Assembly: GCA_023376005.1 (NCBI GenBank)
Contig: CM042152.1
Coordinates: 83,445,413 to 83,509,412, forward strand
Length of the DNA stretch: 64,000 nucleotides
Source of the DNA: Doryteuthis pealeii
Lineage: Eukaryota; Mollusca; Cephalopoda; Myopsida; Loliginidae
Reading direction: 5' to 3'
The notes under the pieces are model-generated. The model ran no database searches and was not told the DNA's origin. It saw only the letters and a program-made list of their open reading frames with translations. The translations under genes were made by a program, and so were the position numbers. How positions within the stretch are numbered: position 1 is the first letter of the stretch; each line of letters starts with the position of its first letter. Shown in pieces: positions 62,041 to 64,000 of the stretch.

Positions 62041-62499
62041 AGGTATAGTATGGCGTGACGCGGGGTGCGGTTTGGGTATAGTATGGTGGTTCCTTTATTT
62101 CGGCCTGGTGTGTGTCGGCTCTGGCTGTCTACCCGTAACTGATTTTTTTACTTTAAGTTGGCTGTATATATAGCAAGTGATAGGCTCGAGAAAGCTTTGA
62201 AGGATTTTGGGGGGAAGATTTTTTATTGGTTGAAAAACATTAAATAGAAAATATTTTTAATTGTTTACAAATTTTGTTTTTCGACCGGAAGTTTTGCTGG
62301 AGCCTATGCATAGAACATTTTTTTTTTTTGCTCATTTCATTTTCGCTGTCACGGGGTTAATATCCGTTGATGTCGGTAACTTATGTTCTTTCCGAAGTGT
62401 TTTGTTTTGTTTTGTTTTTAAATTTGTTTTGTTGGTGAGTGGATGTATTGTGTTAGTAAAGATTGTGAATCATAAGAGATATCTATTTCTGTTATAACA

Positions 62500-62690
62500 T
62501 ATTGATCTACTATTCATGGCATGTGATCTACTAGGAAAAAAGAAGTTAGGGTTAGGGTTTAGGGTTAGTTTAATGGGAAAATAATGGGTAGTTAATGGGT
62601 AGATCACATATTGGAATGTAAACAACTCTGTATATCACATATTGGATTAGAAACCATTCGGTAGATCACATATTGGAAGAGCACCGAAAA
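62500..62690 (+). repeat. Telomere-like repeat unit (AGATCACATATTGGA type)
   Basis: GATCTACTATTCATGGCATG, GTTAGGGTTAGGGTTTAGGG and TAGATCACATATTGGAA, three times the latter. Related to 35590-35905 in reverse. Confidence 0.6.
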
Positions 62691-63084
62691 ATGTACAACA
62701 CGTGCCGATCACAACGTTCATTTTATGGAACTGAAAAAGTACAATAAAGAGTCAATCAGAGTTCATATAGGAGGAGGGAGGTATCTTTCTGAGATAGAGT
62801 ATAGTAGTCACACAACTCACTGAAATACAGGAAGGAACTTTGATTTTAGTTTAATCCAACACGAACTGAGTTCAAATTCGAGATGTAGCTGTTTATGTTT
62901 CATTTTGTGCTCATAGTCTTGGAAAATTCATCCATCTTCAGCCCCAACCCCCATGATTAAAAATAGTTGGTGAGATAAGTTGTTTTGTTTTACGGCATAT
63001 CAACCCTTTTCGGGTCATTTAATGTTGAATCATGTATATTTTTTTTAGTATAAATAAAGGACTATGGGGGTATAAGTGGTTTTG

Positions 63085-63472
63085 GGTGTTTTACAGGTTT
63101 AAAGGTAGTTTTCTATTCTCGGCTGCGTGTTCCTAGGGTTTTCTTTTAACCCCATCACTTTTGGTGGGCGCACTGAAAAGAAGGCATTCAAAGAACGAAA
63201 AAGGAAAGAGACAAAGGCAGAAGGTAACTTTATGACTTAGGCTTTATTGACCGGTCATAGTCGCCTGTGGCAAGGGGATATCCCCCTGGCCAAGAAGCGA
63301 CTACACTCAGTTGAGGCCTGACTCGAAATGGCCGATATATTCTTTTGCGGGTAGGGGGACAGTCATTATTGTCGGACATGCGCAGGGGGTTTTCCGGTGA
63401 AGGCCCCATGGGAATTTATTATTTTATCTTATTTTTTTAATTCTTATTTTCGTTTTATTCTAATCCCCACAG
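63085..63472 (-). mobile_element. Solo-LTR-like family Z
   Basis: Third copy; GTGAAGGCCCCATGGGAATT and TAGGCTTTATTGACCGGTCA present. Confidence 0.5.
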
Positions 63473-63799
63473 GACTCAGGTTACTTAATGTACCTGCTGT
63501 TGCTTAAGTAGTCACTGACGAGTAAAAATAATGGAACAGACTAAACTCTTTAACCCTTGGATAAGCAACTGATTTTGGAGAAAGAACCCCCACTGAATTC
63601 AAAATCAGGGGTGTGGGGCTAACAACTCCGTCTCATAAAATCCTACTTGCTACTAAAAACGTAACATTATCAGAGATGTGATGTGGCTACAGTCCTATAC
63701 ACAAGGCTTGATTGATTGATTTTTAACGGCATATCAATCCATTTTGGGATATTTTATGTTAAGAGGTTAGAGAATCGTGTTCACTGTACATTCATATTT

Positions 63800-64000
63800 A
63801 TATGTAATTGTTTGAGGAAATAGCATAAAAGATCATCAGTTAAAATCCACTACAAGATTCTCATTTTCACAACATTTGGCCCAGAAATTGGTTAGAAAAT
63901 TTAGCAATTTCAATATTCAAAACAGAAATTTATTTTACTAAGATGAAACAAATAAGATATTATAACTAGAATTAAAATTGAAAATATCCTCCCTCCATCA
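63800..64000 (+). repeat. Partial copy of the 41410-41990 repeat, cut by the window end
   Basis: ATTGTTTGAGGAAATAGCAT, AACATTTGGCCCAGAAATTG and TTTTACTAAGATGAAAC, in the same order as 41575-41760. Confidence 0.6.

Overview
The window is animal nuclear DNA: AT-rich, full of introns and repeats, with GT-AG splice sites, tRNA- and 5S-derived SINEs, Helitron-like elements, Ty3/gypsy debris and TTAGGG-type telomere-like motifs. Repeat style and gene content suggest an invertebrate, perhaps a mollusc and possibly a cephalopod; this is an inference from general features, not a species identification.

One genuine gene was found. It is a secreted or lysosomal histidine acid phosphatase (ACP2/prostatic acid phosphatase type) on the minus strand. 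Nine consecutive coding exons run from 51361 down to 434, each with consensus splice sites and matching reading phase. They encode a signal peptide, the RHGDR catalytic motif (exon 2), the IRSTD arginine motif (exon 4) and the SAHD proton-donor motif, split between exons 8 and 9. Intron 1 is 26.6 kb. The last C-terminal exon or exons lie beyond the left edge.

Layout: 1-24.6 kb holds exons 2-9 with introns packed with SINEs, six-copy and three-copy Helitron-like families and foldback elements. 24.6-51.2 kb is intron 1, which carries Helitron-like copies, (GA)n tracts, a nested LTR block (36.1-40.4 kb, including a ten-copy 178-bp satellite and a solo LTR) and large palindromes. 51.4-64 kb is 5' flanking DNA without a recognisable gene; it has more foldbacks, a 450-bp (TTC)n tract, decayed Ty3/gypsy pol pieces, LTRs and a 50-bp minisatellite of about 35 units.

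The most interesting signal is a set of hammerhead-ribozyme-like motifs inside several unrelated foldback repeats (7.9, 8.9, 9.4, 24.7, 31.9 and 32.4 kb). The 7.9-kb one has an exact core. In the 9.4- and 24.7-kb ones, stems I and II are complementary with different sequences. This resembles the hammerheads known in Penelope-like retroelements, although no Penelope protein is visible here. A second theme is satellites and palindromes that arise from pieces of LTR elements or have telomere-like loops.
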